The translations under genes were made by a program, and so were the position numbers. Shown one piece after another: positions 4,433 through 5,681 of a stretch of 5,681 nt of DNA. The notes beneath the pieces are model-generated. The model did no database searches, had not been told where the DNA came from, and was given only the letters and a program-made list of their open reading frames with translations. This DNA is from DASPJR01 sp035628505 (GTDB taxonomy: Bacteria; Planctomycetota; SZUA-567; H5-PLA8): contig DASPJR010000080.1 in the NCBI GenBank assembly GCA_035628505.1, forward strand, positions 1 through 5,681, given 5' to 3'. Within the stretch, counting starts at the first letter, position 1. Every line of letters begins with the position of its first letter.

Positions 4433-5681
4433 ATGCCTTGTCCGCACCCTTCCGTCCTGCGTTCAGCCTCTTTGCGTCTGGCGCTGTTTGCATTGCTGAT
4501 TTCAGCCAGCGTTCATGCTGAGGAAAAACCGGCCCCCGATCCGGCGCGGCTTATCGACCAGCTCCGGCACGACGAGTTCGACATCCGCCGCAATGCCGCG
4601 CAGCAGTTGCTGGCGCTCGGCGAATCGGCGCGCGATGCTCTCGAGCGTGCGTCGGCCTCCGAAGAACTGGAAATCCGCCAGGCCGCGGAAGCTCTTCTGC
4701 AGAGACTGGACAAGTCAACGATCACACTGCTGGCGTTTGACCGCGACGGCAAGCCGGCTGAGGGCGCCGAGGCTGAAGCGAAGATTTACTCGCAATCGGT
4801 TTTCGGCGTGAACTGGAATGAGGGACGCGGCGAAAACGTCACGATCAAAGCGACGGGCGAGGCGCGTCTTCCCGAGCAGGCTCCGGGACAGATTGGCATG
4901 CAGTTCACCTGGAAAAAATGGTCGCCGACCCGCGAAGGCTTTGCCTATTGGGGCATCGAGCTCGAGCGGGGCAACAACCCGTTTCTGTTTACGCTCACAC
5001 GCGGCGGGACAGTCAAGACTGTCATCCAGGACCAGGATGGCAAGCCGGTGAAGGACGCGACGGTTTATTTTTATGTCAATCGCAAGTTCGATCCTGAACT
5101 CCTGGACATGCAGCTGATCTGTTCTGAAAACTGGGACCGCAACGTTCTCTCCGCCAGTGCAGATGCCAAGGGCGAAGTTAAACATGAAAACCTTGCTGAC
5201 GGCGCCTACAGGATCGTGGTGAAAGCGTCGGATTTTTACACCGCTCTCGGTCCATCCTTCCGCATCCACGAACGCGAGACGCTCGAGGTCCTGCCCATTA
5301 CGCTGAAGGCGCGCAAGAACGGAAAAATAAAGTTTGCTTTGTCCAAAGCCGATAACGCGCCGCTTAAGAAGACCCGCGTCAGCATTGTGCTCGAACCTGT
5401 CTTTGAAGGACCTCGCGCCGACGAGCTGCAGCGCCTGTCGCGCCAGCTGCGTTCGCAGATGAATATGCAGCGCCAGGCCGATTCGATAGAGACCGACGAT
5501 GACGGCAATATCAGCCTGGAGGAGCAGAAGCCGGGCAAGTACCGGCTCTCGGTCGGCGCCACCAGCGAGACGGCGTGGGAAATCAGCACGCTTACGCTTG
5601 AGCCCGGCCAGACGCTTGATCTCGGCCGCCTGAAGGTCGTGAAAACCGGCTCGGTGAAAGGCAAGATCGTCACGAGCGACG
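4433..5681 (+). CDS. Exported protein with HEAT-like segment and tandem carboxypeptidase-regulatory-like domains (3' end outside window)
   Basis: The frame from ATG 4433 is open to the window end, 416 residues. GGAAG lies 5 bases before the ATG. Residues 1-29 form a signal peptide: basic positions at 10 and 15, hydrophobic core LALFALLISASV, and a probable cut after Val-His-Ala29. There is no lipobox. Residues 36-94 form two or three amphipathic helices resembling HEAT repeats (DEFDIRRNAAQQLLALG, EIRQAAEALLQRL). Beta-rich repeats follow, the first two opening with an Asp-Gly-Lys-Pro turn: about 97-189 (FDRDGKPAEGA), 190-292 (QDQDGKPVKDATVYFYV, ending GAYRIVVKA), 296-403 (ending PGKYRLSVGA), and a fourth starting at 406 (GSVKGKI). 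This is the transthyretin-like, carboxypeptidase-regulatory-type fold, often used for adhesion, carbohydrate contact or structural spacing. No catalytic motif is visible. I do not recognise the specific protein. It lies divergent from uppS, so no functional link to the lipid genes is implied by transcription alone. Confidence 0.9.
   Translation, partial: MPCPHPSVLRSASLRLALFALLISASVHAEEKPAPDPARLIDQLRHDEFDIRRNAAQQLLALGESARDALERASASEELEIRQAAEALLQRLDKSTITLLAFDRDGKPAEGAEAEAKIYSQSVFGVNWNEGRGENVTIKATGEARLPEQAPGQIGMQFTWKKWSPTREGFAYWGIELERGNNPFLFTLTRGGTVKTVIQDQDGKPVKDATVYFYVNRKFDPELLDMQLICSENWDRNVLSASADAKGEVKHENLADGAYRIVVKASDFYTALGPSFRIHERETLEVLPITLKARKNGKIKFALSKADNAPLKKTRVSIVLEPVFEGPRADELQRLSRQLRSQMNMQRQADSIETDDDGNISLEEQKPGKYRLSVGATSETAWEISTLTLEPGQTLDLGRLKVVKTGSVKGKIVTSD

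Noticed and set aside
4017..4499. A 160-codon plus-strand open frame crossing the divergent promoter region
   Set aside because: It overlaps uppS in antisense, runs through the intergenic region and into the start of the exported-protein gene out of frame. Its product is Arg/Ser-rich and low in structure.
4396..4510. ATG-ATG at 4396 as an alternative start upstream of the exported-protein gene
   Set aside because: That frame reaches a stop after about 40 codons and is out of phase with the signal peptide. The tandem ATG overlaps the likely -10 element.
4715..5269. A 184-codon minus-strand open frame, and a similar one at 5236-5673
   Set aside because: Both are antisense to the exported-protein gene, which has a signal peptide, a ribosome binding site and repeat domains. 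Neither antisense product shows domain character.

Overview
The window looks like a chromosomal stretch from a Planctomycetota-type bacterium. Three things suggest this: moderately high GC with a local dip, the gene order uppS-cdsA next to phoH and a 7TM-HD phosphohydrolase, and a divergent secreted protein that joins HEAT-like helices to tandem carboxypeptidase-regulatory-like beta domains, a combination common in planctomycetes. Placement below phylum is not possible from what is visible, and even the phylum is an inference.

Positions 1-4213 hold four genes on the minus strand, in transcription order uppS (4213-3431), cdsA (3429-2533), phoH (2423-1443) and a pgpH-like gene (1376 to beyond position 1). 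The first two make lipid precursors of the envelope: undecaprenyl diphosphate, the carrier for peptidoglycan and surface glycans, and CDP-diacylglycerol, the precursor of phospholipids. They are separated by one base. PhoH is an ATPase linked to YbeY-dependent rRNA maturation. The PgpH-like protein is a membrane phosphohydrolase whose catalytic HD domain lies outside the window. In many bacteria phoH-pgpH is followed by ybeY, which would be expected just left of this window. All four genes appear to start with GTG or TTG rather than ATG. The pgpH-like gene is easily missed because it lacks an ATG start and runs off the window.

Positions 4214-4432 are a divergent intergenic region. It has a -10-like element on each strand and a 23-base imperfect palindrome (4311-4333) that looks like an operator. 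No other gene-free stretch exceeds about 110 bases, so no unexplained stretch longer than 300 bases exists.

Positions 4433-5681 hold one plus-strand gene, cut by the window end. It encodes an exported protein with a clear signal peptide, a short HEAT-like segment and at least three beta-sandwich repeats.

I see no tRNA, rRNA, insertion sequence, CRISPR array or phage signal. Most of the window is conserved housekeeping. The less ordinary parts are the exported repeat protein, the palindrome, the uniform non-ATG starts and a nested hairpin across the phoH stop codon. I found no convincing new multi-gene system.
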